Source: Actinomycetota bacterium (GTDB lineage Bacteria; Actinomycetota; Acidimicrobiia; Spongiisociales; UBA5794). From it: 64,000 nucleotides of DNA. Location of the stretch: NCBI GenBank assembly GCA_013151445.1, contig JAADIG010000137.1, positions 23,815 through 87,814 on the forward strand. Direction: 5' to 3'. Within the stretch, counting starts at the first letter, position 1, and the number at the start of each line of letters is the position of its first letter. Below the pieces are notes generated by a model. The model was not told the DNA's origin, searched no databases, and saw only the letters and a list, made by a program, of their open reading frames with translations. Positions 36,369 through 44,631 of the stretch are shown piece by piece. The position numbers and the translations under genes were made by a program.

Positions 36369-37463
36369 CTATTCGAGGTCGATGTCGGGCAGATAGTTGC
36401 GGGCAACCCAACCGACAGGATCGGTGAGCTCGTCAGCCGTTGGCACCGACGCCGCCGATGACCACAGCTGGTCAAGCGATTCGACCCCCCAATTGTCAAC
36501 GAGCTCGCGCACGAGCCGACCGGCGTCGGCGGCAAGCCCGCGATCGAATCGCAAACCGATCATCGCGCCGATCCCGTCGTCGGCTTGTCCGGGTTCGGAG
36601 CGGCGCAGGGTGTGAGCGTCGACGATCCGGGCTAGAGACGGGAGCATGTCGGAGGCCGCATCGTTAATGACAACATCGACAAAACCCTCAATTGTTGCGA
36701 GGAGACCCTGGACCTTCTTCAGCTTGGCCGTGTCGTATGTTGCCCCGAGCAACTGCCCGATACCTGCATCACCCGACAGCAAACCCTCAAGATCCATGGC
36801 TCCGCCGGCGCCGGCCGCGGCGTCGGTTAGGCGTGACATGTCAAACTCCACCGATTCGAGGAACTCGACCACGATGGTCCGCACAAGGTCTTCAACGCCG
36901 GGTTTGGCGAGCAATGACCGATAGGCGACCGCACGGAGTGACGCCCAGAATCGCACCTCGCGAGCATCGAGTTCGTATTCCTCGGCGAACGCCTCAATAG
37001 CTGGGATGACGAGCACGGCATTCTTCTGGCCAAGCGCCGGAAGACCCGTATCGAACTGACCGAGGACCCGGTGCGACATGAAACCGACCATCGTGCCGGA
37101 CTGCATGCCGGCAAGCGCCGGTCCGAGTGGTCCCATCATTGCGGCCATCGGCCCCTCTGCCATGGCCGACATGCGTTGCGCCAACGGCAGGATGAACCAT
37201 TCGAATGACCGTTCGTTGAGCTCGGCCCACGTTCGCCGGTCGACGGGCTGGAGAAGGTCCGAGGTCACCGTCGTCAGCAACCCGGTTCCCTGCATCTTGA
37301 GCTCGGCGGCACCAGCAAGGTCGAGATACTCCTCGGCCACCCTTGGTTCGATGAGATCTGGTTCACCGACGATGCTCTTCATTACCTCGTTGCCAAGCTG
37401 CCAGTTCACCGGACCAGATGACTGGAACAGTTCAAACAGCTTGTCGAAGATGCTGTCACTCAC
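36369..37463 (-). CDS. DUF2342 / zinc-metalloprotease-like protein with degenerate active-site motif
   Basis: A 364-residue actinobacterial protein of the DUF2342 (Rv3195-like) type. Recognisable parts are RTWAELNERSF, the Gly/Met-rich AAMMGPLGPALAGMQSGTMVG, GFMSHRVLGQFDTGLP, and LVIPAIEAFAEEYELDAREV. Where relatives have a HExxH-like or REAAH segment, this protein reads RFWASLRAVAYRSLL, so metal-dependent catalysis is doubtful. GTG start at 37463 overlaps the stop of the protease gene upstream (GTGA), so the two are coupled. In mycobacteria the relative sits beside a PDZ protease and a UPF0182 gene; here those are 21 kb away. Confidence 0.72.
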   Translation of the reverse strand: MSDSIFDKLFELFQSSGPVNWQLGNEVMKSIVGEPDLIEPRVAEEYLDLAGAAELKMQGTGLLTTVTSDLLQPVDRRTWAELNERSFEWFILPLAQRMSAMAEGPMAAMMGPLGPALAGMQSGTMVGFMSHRVLGQFDTGLPALGQKNAVLVIPAIEAFAEEYELDAREVRFWASLRAVAYRSLLAKPGVEDLVRTIVVEFLESVEFDMSRLTDAAAGAGGAMDLEGLLSGDAGIGQLLGATYDTAKLKKVQGLLATIEGFVDVVINDAASDMLPSLARIVDAHTLRRSEPGQADDGIGAMIGLRFDRGLAADAGRLVRELVDNWGVESLDQLWSSAASVPTADELTDPVGWVARNYLPDIDLE

Positions 37464-39100
37464 AGGTCGTCAGGGCGCTCACCCAATATCACGGGCACCG
37501 TGACCTCCTCGCCGTTGCGAATTACGTCTACCTGGATGGTGTCACCCACGGAGTAAAAGCGCAAGGCAATTATCAACGAGTCCATCGTCCGGTACTCGAC
37601 ACCGTCGACGGCGATGATCGTGTCGCCAATCTGGAGACCGGCCGTCTCCGCAGCGCTGTCGGGTGCGAAGTCCACGATCTCTGCACCGCTTGGTCGCATG
37701 GAGCCATCCTCAAGATCCGCGACGTAGGTCGATCCGATGATCCCGAGGAACGCGTGGCGAACCGTGCCGGTGGCTCGCAGTTCGTCGATGATTCGCGTCA
37801 TCACCTCGACTGGTGTCGCAAACCCGATGCCTTCGGGGCCACGGTCGCTCACCGCAACCGCGGTCACGATGCCAATGAGTTCACCACGGTCATTCACCAG
37901 GGCTCCACCCGATGATCCCGGGTTGATAGCAGCGTCGGTCTGCAACATGCCAAACAGCTGGTTCGAGGACGTGTTGACCTCGCGGTCAAACGCCGAGATG
38001 ACGCCGACACTCAACGAGGGACCTCCCACGAGTGCGAGCGGACTCCCGATGGCAATCGCCTTCGAGCCGATGCTGAGTTCGCTCGTGTTGCCGATCGCGA
38101 TGGGGGTGAGACCGGTAGCTTCGATACGGACCAATGCAAGGTCGGTGATAGCGTCCGTGCCTTCGACGGTTGCATCGAAGATGCGTCCATCAAAAAGTGT
38201 CACCCGCACCGCCGTTGATCCTTCAACGACATGGTTGTTGGTGACGATGAGACCGCCGGCATCGATGATGACTCCAGAACCCGAAGCCACGGCCGAGAAC
38301 TCGCCGTCCACCTCTTGGCCGACCTCGATCGCCACGACTGAGGGCACAACACGGTTGCCCACCTGCACGGGGTCATAACCGCCGACGGGCGTCTGGCCCG
38401 GCGCCAGGGTTGCGACAGGGGCCGCCGAGGGAGCGGCGGTGACGGCGGGGACGCCGGGACTCGCCGGGTCGTCAAACGCACCGAACGCCCACATGCCGCC
38501 GAGCATGAGCAATGCACCGAGCATCGATGCAACGAGGGTGAGACCAAAGATCACACCACGGCCGGGTCCGGTGGATCCCTTCGATGAACTTGGCGTAGGT
38601 ACGTTCGGGGTTCGATAGCCGACCGAGTCGGTGGCGTCCTCGGTGGGGGGAAGTGTGCGGACGATCGCACCGTAGTCGGCAGGAGCGGTAGGGTCGGGAG
38701 TCCGAGTCGGATCGAGTTCGCGCTGGGTGATGCCAGCCTCGGACAGGACACTGCCGAGCGGTGTGGTGGTGTCGAGGTCCGCAGGGAATGCACGCGGTGT
38801 TGGCGGCGGGTTCACACCGGCATCGACAGTTCCTGCATCGGTGGTTGCCGTGTCAGGCGGAGTTCCAAGTGGTGGTGGGGAGGTGGCGTTCGAGGCGTTC
38901 TGCGCATCCGATGTCGCTGCGTCCACGGTGTCGGTGGTCGGTGCAGGGGCGGTGAGGTCGGACGGGTCGTCGCCGGGGACACTCTCGTCGTGTCCTGGGA
39001 GGAGTTCGGCTGTCGGTGGTTGGGTCTCCGGAGAATCTGTGAAGGAGGTGTCTTCGCTCTCCGGGTTCGTCGCGTCGTGGGGATCAGATGTAGTGTTCAT
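37460..39100 (-). CDS. HtrA/DegP-like membrane-anchored serine protease with PDZ domain
   Basis: A 546-residue trypsin-fold protease. The first ~175 residues are a cytosolic Pro/Thr/Asp/Ala-rich tail; one membrane helix follows (GVIFGLTLVASMLGALLMLG). The catalytic triad is visible as His in TNNHVVEG, Asp in AITDLALVRIE and Ser in NPGSSGGALVND. The C-terminal PDZ domain (ETAGLQIGDTIIAVDGVEYR) ends near residue 545. It would degrade or refold misfolded envelope proteins. It is the first gene of a two-gene operon with DUF2342 and is divergent from moaE, with TACAAT at 39111-39116 (minus strand) as likely -10 box, leaving a very short leader. Confidence 0.92.
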   Translation of the reverse strand: MNTTSDPHDATNPESEDTSFTDSPETQPPTAELLPGHDESVPGDDPSDLTAPAPTTDTVDAATSDAQNASNATSPPPLGTPPDTATTDAGTVDAGVNPPPTPRAFPADLDTTTPLGSVLSEAGITQRELDPTRTPDPTAPADYGAIVRTLPPTEDATDSVGYRTPNVPTPSSSKGSTGPGRGVIFGLTLVASMLGALLMLGGMWAFGAFDDPASPGVPAVTAAPSAAPVATLAPGQTPVGGYDPVQVGNRVVPSVVAIEVGQEVDGEFSAVASGSGVIIDAGGLIVTNNHVVEGSTAVRVTLFDGRIFDATVEGTDAITDLALVRIEATGLTPIAIGNTSELSIGSKAIAIGSPLALVGGPSLSVGVISAFDREVNTSSNQLFGMLQTDAAINPGSSGGALVNDRGELIGIVTAVAVSDRGPEGIGFATPVEVMTRIIDELRATGTVRHAFLGIIGSTYVADLEDGSMRPSGAEIVDFAPDSAAETAGLQIGDTIIAVDGVEYRTMDSLIIALRFYSVGDTIQVDVIRNGEEVTVPVILGERPDDL

Positions 39101-39132
39101 AACCCAAACAATTGTACCGAGGGCACGAATTA

Positions 39133-39588
39133 ATGAACCCGTTCGACCGGGACACCGTGGTCGTCAGCCATGAGCAAATCGATGTCACCGCCATGCTCGC
39201 CGCGATCGGTGATGATCGGGCGGGTGCCTCGGTCGTCTTTTCCGGGATGGTTCGGAATCACGCTCCGGGAAAAACCGACATCAGTCACCTTGAGTATGAG
39301 GCGTATGTCGGTGTTGTTGAAGTCAAGATCGCCGAGATTATTGCCGAGGCTGCTGCCCGCTGGGATGTTCTCGAAGTGAGGGCCGCACATCGTCTCGGCG
39401 AACTTGGAATCCGTGACGTTTCGGTTGCGGTGGCTGTCTCGTCTGCCCATCGAGCGGAGTCGTTCGAAGCCGCCCGTTACGTGATCGACGAGCTGAAGAA
39501 ACGCGCTCCGATCTGGAAGAAGGAGCACTGGCCCGGCGGTGCCGAATGGGTTCGCGAGGACCACTCCAACCAGGATCTGAGCAGCTAG
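39133..39588 (+). CDS. moaE: Molybdopterin synthase catalytic subunit
   Basis: MoaE, with MoaD, inserts sulfur into precursor Z to form molybdopterin. The order ASVVFSGMVRNHAPGK, HLEYEAYVGVVE, VRAAHRLGELGIRDVSVAVAVSSAHR and the closing PIWKKEHWPGGAEWV with catalytic lysines is diagnostic. The 151 residues are typical. ATG at 39133 is used; an in-frame TTG lies upstream at 39112. No moaD or other cofactor gene is in the window. It is divergent from the HtrA-like gene with only 32 bases between. Confidence 0.92.
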   Translation: MNPFDRDTVVVSHEQIDVTAMLAAIGDDRAGASVVFSGMVRNHAPGKTDISHLEYEAYVGVVEVKIAEIIAEAAARWDVLEVRAAHRLGELGIRDVSVAVAVSSAHRAESFEAARYVIDELKKRAPIWKKEHWPGGAEWVREDHSNQDLSS

Positions 39589-39604
39589 CCGGGCACTGGT
39601 GGGT

Positions 39605-40096
39605 TCAGTCGGCGAGTTCGATCGCATACCCGATAAGCGATACATCGGGAACCGGCTCCCAGTCTCGACGGGTGTCTCTGACGAACCCCAAACTGCGATA
39701 GAGAGACTGTGCCACCACCATTGCATCCAGGGTGAAAAGAATGACACGCTGACGGCCTGCTGTGCGAGCCGCCATGACACAGGCCTCGGTGAGAGCTCTC
39801 CCTATTCCGCGACCCTGGTACGCAACATCGACGGCGAGCATCCGGATTCCGGCGGCATCGGGGTCGTCGAATTCTGCTTCCTCCGACGTTGGATCGGAGA
39901 CAAAGGTGACGGTCCCCACGAGTACACCCTCGTCTTCGGCCACAAGGACACGATTCGATTGAGCGCGCCGAGCAACATTCATGAGCACACCGCGGTAGTC
40001 GTCGCGTAGTTCGAGGTTCGGAAGGTTGGCGTAGGCGCGAACCGTCAGTTCTCCTATCTCGTCGAATTCACTTTCTACGGCGTCTCGGATCAACAT
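39605..40096 (-). CDS. GNAT-family N-acetyltransferase
   Basis: A 163-residue GCN5-type acetyltransferase. MLAVDVAYQGRGIGRALTEA is the acetyl-CoA pyrophosphate-binding motif (Q/RxxGxG/A), and SLYRSLGFVRD is the closing beta bulge. Members acetylate amines on small molecules or proteins; substrate is not predictable. Its ATG lies 2 bases behind the stop of the HEAT-repeat gene, so the two are an operon. It is convergent with moaE. Confidence 0.88.
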   Translation of the reverse strand: MLIRDAVESEFDEIGELTVRAYANLPNLELRDDYRGVLMNVARRAQSNRVLVAEDEGVLVGTVTFVSDPTSEEAEFDDPDAAGIRMLAVDVAYQGRGIGRALTEACVMAARTAGRQRVILFTLDAMVVAQSLYRSLGFVRDTRRDWEPVPDVSLIGYAIELAD

Positions 40097-40098
40097 GG

Positions 40099-40737
40099 TT
40101 ACGTCTCGGACTCCTTTCTTGCCGGTGCTGAGAGCTCGAGCGGTTCCCAGTCTGGTGTGGGCCGCCCGACAACCATTTCGGCGGCCTCTCGGACCATGGG
40201 GTTCGTGTCGCGGGCCGCGGCTCGCAGCGCCGTCTCCACCTCGTCACCATCGAAGACGGTGAGGGCTACCACGGAGCGACGACGTACCTGCGGCGGCCCC
40301 GACGCCACGAGGTCCAGAAGAACAGGCAGCGCATCGACATGGCCGTTCGCACCTAATGCGGCGACCGCGGATTCCCGGATCAATTTTGTTGACCCGTTGT
40401 AGGCAAGGTCGATGAGTGGAGCAACTGCGCGTTCGTCGTTGCGCTCACCGAGTGCCGTCACGACCGCTTCGACGACCACCTCTTCCGGATCGTCCAGGGC
40501 CGCCAGAAGGGTCTCCGTCCGGTCAAGTCGGGACAGGCCGATACATTCGGCGGCCTCGGCGCGGATGCGCGGATCGCGGTCGTGCGACAGCATCTCGCAG
40601 AACCGGTTGATGACGTCGGGATCTGACGAACCAGCGAGAAGTGACACGGCCAACCGCCTCAGGTCAGAGTCACCGTCATCGAGAAACGTCTCGGGTTCAT
40701 CCAGGAGCTTCGTGAGTCGATCGCGCAGGCTTGCCAT
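40099..40737 (-). CDS. HEAT-repeat protein
   Basis: A 212-residue all-helical protein built from about five HEAT/PBS-lyase-type repeats of ~31 residues, seen as recurring blocks: SDLRRLAVSLLAGSSDP, DPRIRAEAAECIGLSR, EEVVVEAVVTALGER, TKLIRESAVAALGANG, PPQVRRRSVVALTVFD and NPMVREAAEMVVG. Such repeats form curved scaffolds for protein binding; no catalytic residues or signal peptide are present. It is the upstream partner of the acetyltransferase gene. Confidence 0.82.
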   Translation of the reverse strand: MASLRDRLTKLLDEPETFLDDGDSDLRRLAVSLLAGSSDPDVINRFCEMLSHDRDPRIRAEAAECIGLSRLDRTETLLAALDDPEEVVVEAVVTALGERNDERAVAPLIDLAYNGSTKLIRESAVAALGANGHVDALPVLLDLVASGPPQVRRRSVVALTVFDGDEVETALRAAARDTNPMVREAAEMVVGRPTPDWEPLELSAPARKESET

Positions 40738-41098
40738 ATCCGGAGGGTAACAAAGTAGATCGGGACATTCCGGGGTCTTCGTCGGATCGGTCCATCCTGG
40801 TTGCTCCGTGATGCTGCCTGGCGCTCATACTCCGATGGGGTACTCGTGTTGTGGACGCCAGTAACCTCCCCGCGAGTACCGTTGAGCATCGTCGGTACCA
40901 CGGTCTCGAGAGCACGCCAGGTTCCGCCGCCGGGCGCCATCGTGTCTCGTTCCACGGATCCGTGGGTTGGAGCAGAGTGAAACAACCGGGTAGCGTTCGA
41001 CTGCATTCCAACGAGAATTGATACGACACGTCTGGCAACGAACACCCACCGCGCAAGGTGAGCGGGGAAACCGACGACTACGAACACGTGAGGACGTA
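40738..41098. other. Intergenic stretch before the paa operon
   Basis: About 361 bases without a supported gene. It holds an inverted repeat GGTACTCG (40839-40846) / CGAGTACC (40873-40880) that encloses a single GGACGCCAG like the half-site of the palindromic elements. No clear promoter was identified for paaG; regulatory sites for the operon are expected here. Confidence 0.5.
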
Positions 41099-41893
41099 AT
41101 GGTTGAAGATCATCTTCTATCGGGCCGCAACGCCGGTGTGCTCACAATTACTCTGAACCGTCCGGATCGGTTGAACGCCTTCACCGCGGCGATGACCGCT
41201 GAGCTCCACGAGCTGCTGCGCGATGCCGGTAGCGATCCGGCGGTCCGCTGTGTTGTCGTGACCGGCGCCGGCCGCGCTTTCTCGGCGGGTCAAGACCTTC
41301 AGGATCGGACCGTCACGAGCGATGACGACGAACCACCAAACCTGTATGAGTCACTCGAGGAGCGTTACAACCCGATCGTGCGAGCCATCACCGCGATGTC
41401 GAAACCGGTCATTGCGGCCGTGAACGGCGTTGCCGCTGGTGCGGGCGCAAACCTCGCACTCGCCTGCGACCTGGTCTATGCGGCACGGTCAGCGAAGTTC
41501 ATCCAGGCATTTTCGAAGATTGGCCTCATCCCCGACAGCGGGGGAACGTGGACACTTCCGCGACTCGTCGGCTCCGCCCGGGCAAAGGGGCTTGCGTTGC
41601 TGGCGGAACCGTTGTCCGCTGAGCAGGCCGCCGAATGGGGAATGATCTGGGCGGTCGTCGACGATGATGAACTTCACGAAACCGTGATGACCTCCGCCGC
41701 TACCCTCGCGACCGGACCGACTCTTGGTTACGCCAAACTCAAGGAACTGCTTGCAGGGTCCTACGGCCGATCACTCGATGATCAGCTCGACCGGGAACGC
41801 GACATGCAGGACCTTCTGGGCCGTTCCGCAGATTACCGCGAGGGCGTACGTGCTTTTTTTGACAAACGACCACCGAACTTCACGGGATCCTGA
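41099..41893 (+). CDS. paaG: 2-(1,2-epoxy-1,2-dihydrophenyl)acetyl-CoA isomerase
   Basis: A crotonase-fold enzyme that in E. coli isomerises the ring epoxide of phenylacetyl-CoA to the oxepin form and also acts on later double bonds. GRAFSAGQDLQDR, KPVIAAVNGVAAGAGANLAL, ARSAKFIQAFSKIGLIPDSG and the closing GRSADYREGVRAFFDKRPP match PaaG closely and distinguish it from general enoyl-CoA hydratases. ATG at 41099 has GAGGA 5 bases upstream; the frame is open for 27 residues more. It overlaps paaH by one base (TGATG) and begins the cluster. Confidence 0.9.
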   Translation: MVEDHLLSGRNAGVLTITLNRPDRLNAFTAAMTAELHELLRDAGSDPAVRCVVVTGAGRAFSAGQDLQDRTVTSDDDEPPNLYESLEERYNPIVRAITAMSKPVIAAVNGVAAGAGANLALACDLVYAARSAKFIQAFSKIGLIPDSGGTWTLPRLVGSARAKGLALLAEPLSAEQAAEWGMIWAVVDDDELHETVMTSAATLATGPTLGYAKLKELLAGSYGRSLDDQLDRERDMQDLLGRSADYREGVRAFFDKRPPNFTGS

Positions 41894-43422
41894 TGGGTGC
41901 ACTTACGTCTGAGAGCGTTGTCGGCGTCGTAGGAGCCGGGACCATGGGGGCGGGTATTGCCCATGTGGCGGCCGCCGCCGGTCACCGGGTCATCATCTTT
42001 GATCAGGACAAAGGTGTCGCCGAGCGCGCCATTGCGGGGATTGCAGCCCGTCTTGAGAGAAGCGTCGAGCGGGGCAGAATCGACGAGGAGTTGGCGAACC
42101 AGACGAACCGAAACCTGACCGCCGCGGCGTCGATCAACGACCTCAGCGAGTGTCGGTTGGTGATCGAGGCAATCGTCGAAAACCTGGGCATTAAACGACT
42201 CGTACTCGGTGAGATCGAGAAGATGGTCAGCAACGATGCCATCCTTGCAACCAACACATCCTCCCTCTCGGTCACCGCGATCGCCGCCGAGCTCGAACGA
42301 CCGGAACAGTGTGTTGGAATGCACTTTTTCAATCCGGCGCCAGTGATGCGCCTCGTCGAGATTGTTCACGGTGCCGTCACCGACTCGGAGGTGGCAGCGA
42401 CTGCGTTCGAAACTGCACAGGCGTGGGGCAAGACGGCGGTACACACCAAGTCATCTCCGGGGTTCATCGTGAACCGCGTCGCCCGGCCCTACTACGGCGA
42501 GGCGCTACGTCTGCTCTCGGAGGGGGCAGCCAATGTTGTAACCCTGGACGCCGTGTACACCGAGTGCGGTGCGTGGCGGATGGGACCCTTCTCGCTGCTG
42601 GACCTCATCGGTCTTGATGTCAACCTTGACGTTTCCAAGTCCGTGTTCGATGCCACGTTCAATGACCCACGTTTTGCCCCGTCGTTTGTCCAACAGTCGC
42701 TCGTCGATGCGGGTCACCTCGGGCGTAAGACAGGCCGCGGGTTCTACGAGTACGGACCCGATGCGGTTGAGCCCGAACCCGCGACCGCCCCCGATCACGG
42801 GCTCGACAAGGAAGTCGTTGTTCACGGTGACCCGGGTCCCCTCGGTGCGCTCGTCGATCGATGGTCGATGCGCGGTATTTCGATCACCCATGTCGCCGGT
42901 GACGGGTTGATTTCGGTCGGCGATATTCAGCTCCGTCTCACCGACGGTCGGCCAGCCACCGAACTCGTTGACGTCGGCCTTGCGCCACCGAACACGGCCG
43001 TCATCGACTGGGTGCATGATTGGGTCACAACATCGCGTGTCTGCATCGCGGCAGCGTCGACCTGTTCACGTAGTTCGCTCGGCACCCTGGTCGGGGCCCT
43101 GCAGGCCGCCGGTTTTCGGGTGACCGTGATCGAAGATACCCCTGGCCTGGTTGTAGCCCGCACACTTTCGACCCTGGCCTCCGTCGCCGGCGACACGGTG
43201 TTGCACGGCATTGCGTCGGTGGATGCGATCGACACCGCGATGCGGCTCGGCACGAACTACCCGTCAGGTCCCTTGCAGTGGGCGGCTCGGATTGGTTTTG
43301 GTCGGGTCGTTGAAGTTCTTGACCACCTCGTCGCGGCGTACGGTGAGGAGCGGTATCGGGCATCCCTCTGGCTGCGCCGGGCCAGCCAGGGCGAGCGCCT
43401 AACACGAAGGTTTGCACCATGA
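41893..43422 (+). CDS. paaH: 3-hydroxyadipyl-CoA dehydrogenase
   Basis: An NAD-dependent 3-hydroxyacyl-CoA dehydrogenase of 509 residues with the duplicated C-terminal domain of PaaH/PaaC. VVGAGTMGAGIAHVAAAAGH binds NAD; TNTSSLSVTAIAAELERP and VGMHFFNPAPVMRLVEIV carry the catalytic residues; the second domain closes AMRLGTNYPSGPLQW and YGEERYRASLWL as in E. coli PaaH. It oxidises 3-hydroxyadipyl-CoA to 3-oxoadipyl-CoA. Coupled by overlap to paaG and paaJ. Confidence 0.92.
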   Translation: MGALTSESVVGVVGAGTMGAGIAHVAAAAGHRVIIFDQDKGVAERAIAGIAARLERSVERGRIDEELANQTNRNLTAAASINDLSECRLVIEAIVENLGIKRLVLGEIEKMVSNDAILATNTSSLSVTAIAAELERPEQCVGMHFFNPAPVMRLVEIVHGAVTDSEVAATAFETAQAWGKTAVHTKSSPGFIVNRVARPYYGEALRLLSEGAANVVTLDAVYTECGAWRMGPFSLLDLIGLDVNLDVSKSVFDATFNDPRFAPSFVQQSLVDAGHLGRKTGRGFYEYGPDAVEPEPATAPDHGLDKEVVVHGDPGPLGALVDRWSMRGISITHVAGDGLISVGDIQLRLTDGRPATELVDVGLAPPNTAVIDWVHDWVTTSRVCIAAASTCSRSSLGTLVGALQAAGFRVTVIEDTPGLVVARTLSTLASVAGDTVLHGIASVDAIDTAMRLGTNYPSGPLQWAARIGFGRVVEVLDHLVAAYGEERYRASLWLRRASQGERLTRRFAP

Positions 43423-44621
43423 TCGAAGCATTCGTTTGTGACGCCGTGAGAACACCGATCGGGCGTTTTGGTGGTGCGTTGTCCGGGGTACGCCCCGACG
43501 ACCTCCTCGCACACGTTATGGCAACCGTGATGGAGCGGAATCCGGCGGCCCAGTGGGACACAACAGATGACGTGTTCATGGGTGCAGCGAACCAGGCGGG
43601 CGAGGACAACCGCAACGTTGCGCGGATGGCAATCCTGCTTTCCGGCATGTCGACCGACGTTCCCGGTTCGACCATCAATCGACTGTGCGGATCGGGTATG
43701 GAGGCGATCGGTCTTGCGGCCCGAACGATCAAATCAGGTGAGGGACACCTGCTACTCGCCGGTGGGGTTGAGTCGATGAGTCGGGCGCCGAAGGTCATGC
43801 CCAAGGCAGATACGGCGTTTAGCCGGGCAACCGAAATGTATGACACGACGATCGGGTGGCGGTTCGTCAACAAAAGACTGTCCGAGCGTTTCGGTCGCGA
43901 TGAGATGCCGTCAACGGCGGAGAACGTTGCGAAGGAGTTCACCGTTTCGCGCGCCGATCAGGATGCGTTTAGCGCACGGTCCCAGGAGCGGACCGCGGTC
44001 GCGATGGACTCGGGGCGGCTAGCTCGCGAGATCGTGCCCGTCGAGGTCCCGCAGCGTCGCGGCGACCCGGTGATCGTGGAACAAGATGAACATCCGCGCC
44101 CGGGTACGACGGTCGAGAGGCTGGCTGGTCTGCGCACAATCTTTGAGGGCGGCACCATCACGCCGGGTAACGCGTCGGGAATCAACGACGGTGCCGCAGC
44201 AACGATCGTGGCTTCCGTTGACGGTGTGCGCCGCCACGCACTGACCCCGAGGGCTCGCATCGTTGGTATGGCCACTGCCGGGGTGCCGCCACGCATCATG
44301 GGCATGGGTCCGGTCCCGGCGACCCGGAAGGTACTAGATCTGGTTGGTCTCAAGCTGGCCGACATGGCCGTGATCGAACTCAACGAGGCCTTTGCGGCTC
44401 AGGCGTTAGCGGTGGTGCGCGAGCTCGGTCTGCCCGATGACGCCGAACATGTCAATCCGAACGGGGGAGCCATTGCACTCGGACACCCCCTCGGCATGAC
44501 GGGAGCCCGGCTGGTGAACACACTCGTTGAGGAGCTCCACGTACGCGACGAACGGTTTGGTCTCGCAACGATGTGCATCGGTGTGGGACAGGGGATCGCA
44601 ATGGTTTTGGAAAAGGTTTGA
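43419..44621 (+). CDS. paaJ: 3-oxoadipyl-CoA / 3-oxo-5,6-dehydrosuberyl-CoA thiolase
   Basis: A 400-residue thiolase cleaving 3-oxoadipyl-CoA to succinyl-CoA and acetyl-CoA. The nucleophile cysteine is in INRLCGSGMEAIG, the histidine in NPNGGAIALGHPLGMTG and the second cysteine in TMCIGVGQGIAMV. QAGEDNRNVARMA and FSRATEMYDTTIGWRF are typical of the PaaJ/PcaF group rather than acetoacetyl-CoA thiolases. It overlaps paaH (ATGA). Confidence 0.92.
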   Translation: MIEAFVCDAVRTPIGRFGGALSGVRPDDLLAHVMATVMERNPAAQWDTTDDVFMGAANQAGEDNRNVARMAILLSGMSTDVPGSTINRLCGSGMEAIGLAARTIKSGEGHLLLAGGVESMSRAPKVMPKADTAFSRATEMYDTTIGWRFVNKRLSERFGRDEMPSTAENVAKEFTVSRADQDAFSARSQERTAVAMDSGRLAREIVPVEVPQRRGDPVIVEQDEHPRPGTTVERLAGLRTIFEGGTITPGNASGINDGAAATIVASVDGVRRHALTPRARIVGMATAGVPPRIMGMGPVPATRKVLDLVGLKLADMAVIELNEAFAAQALAVVRELGLPDDAEHVNPNGGAIALGHPLGMTGARLVNTLVEELHVRDERFGLATMCIGVGQGIAMVLEKV

Positions 44622-44631
44622 GGAGAAACAC

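Noticed and set aside
40659-41087. 142-residue minus-strand open frame before paaG
   Set aside because: No domain, no ribosome binding site, overlaps the HEAT gene start; treated as intergenic.
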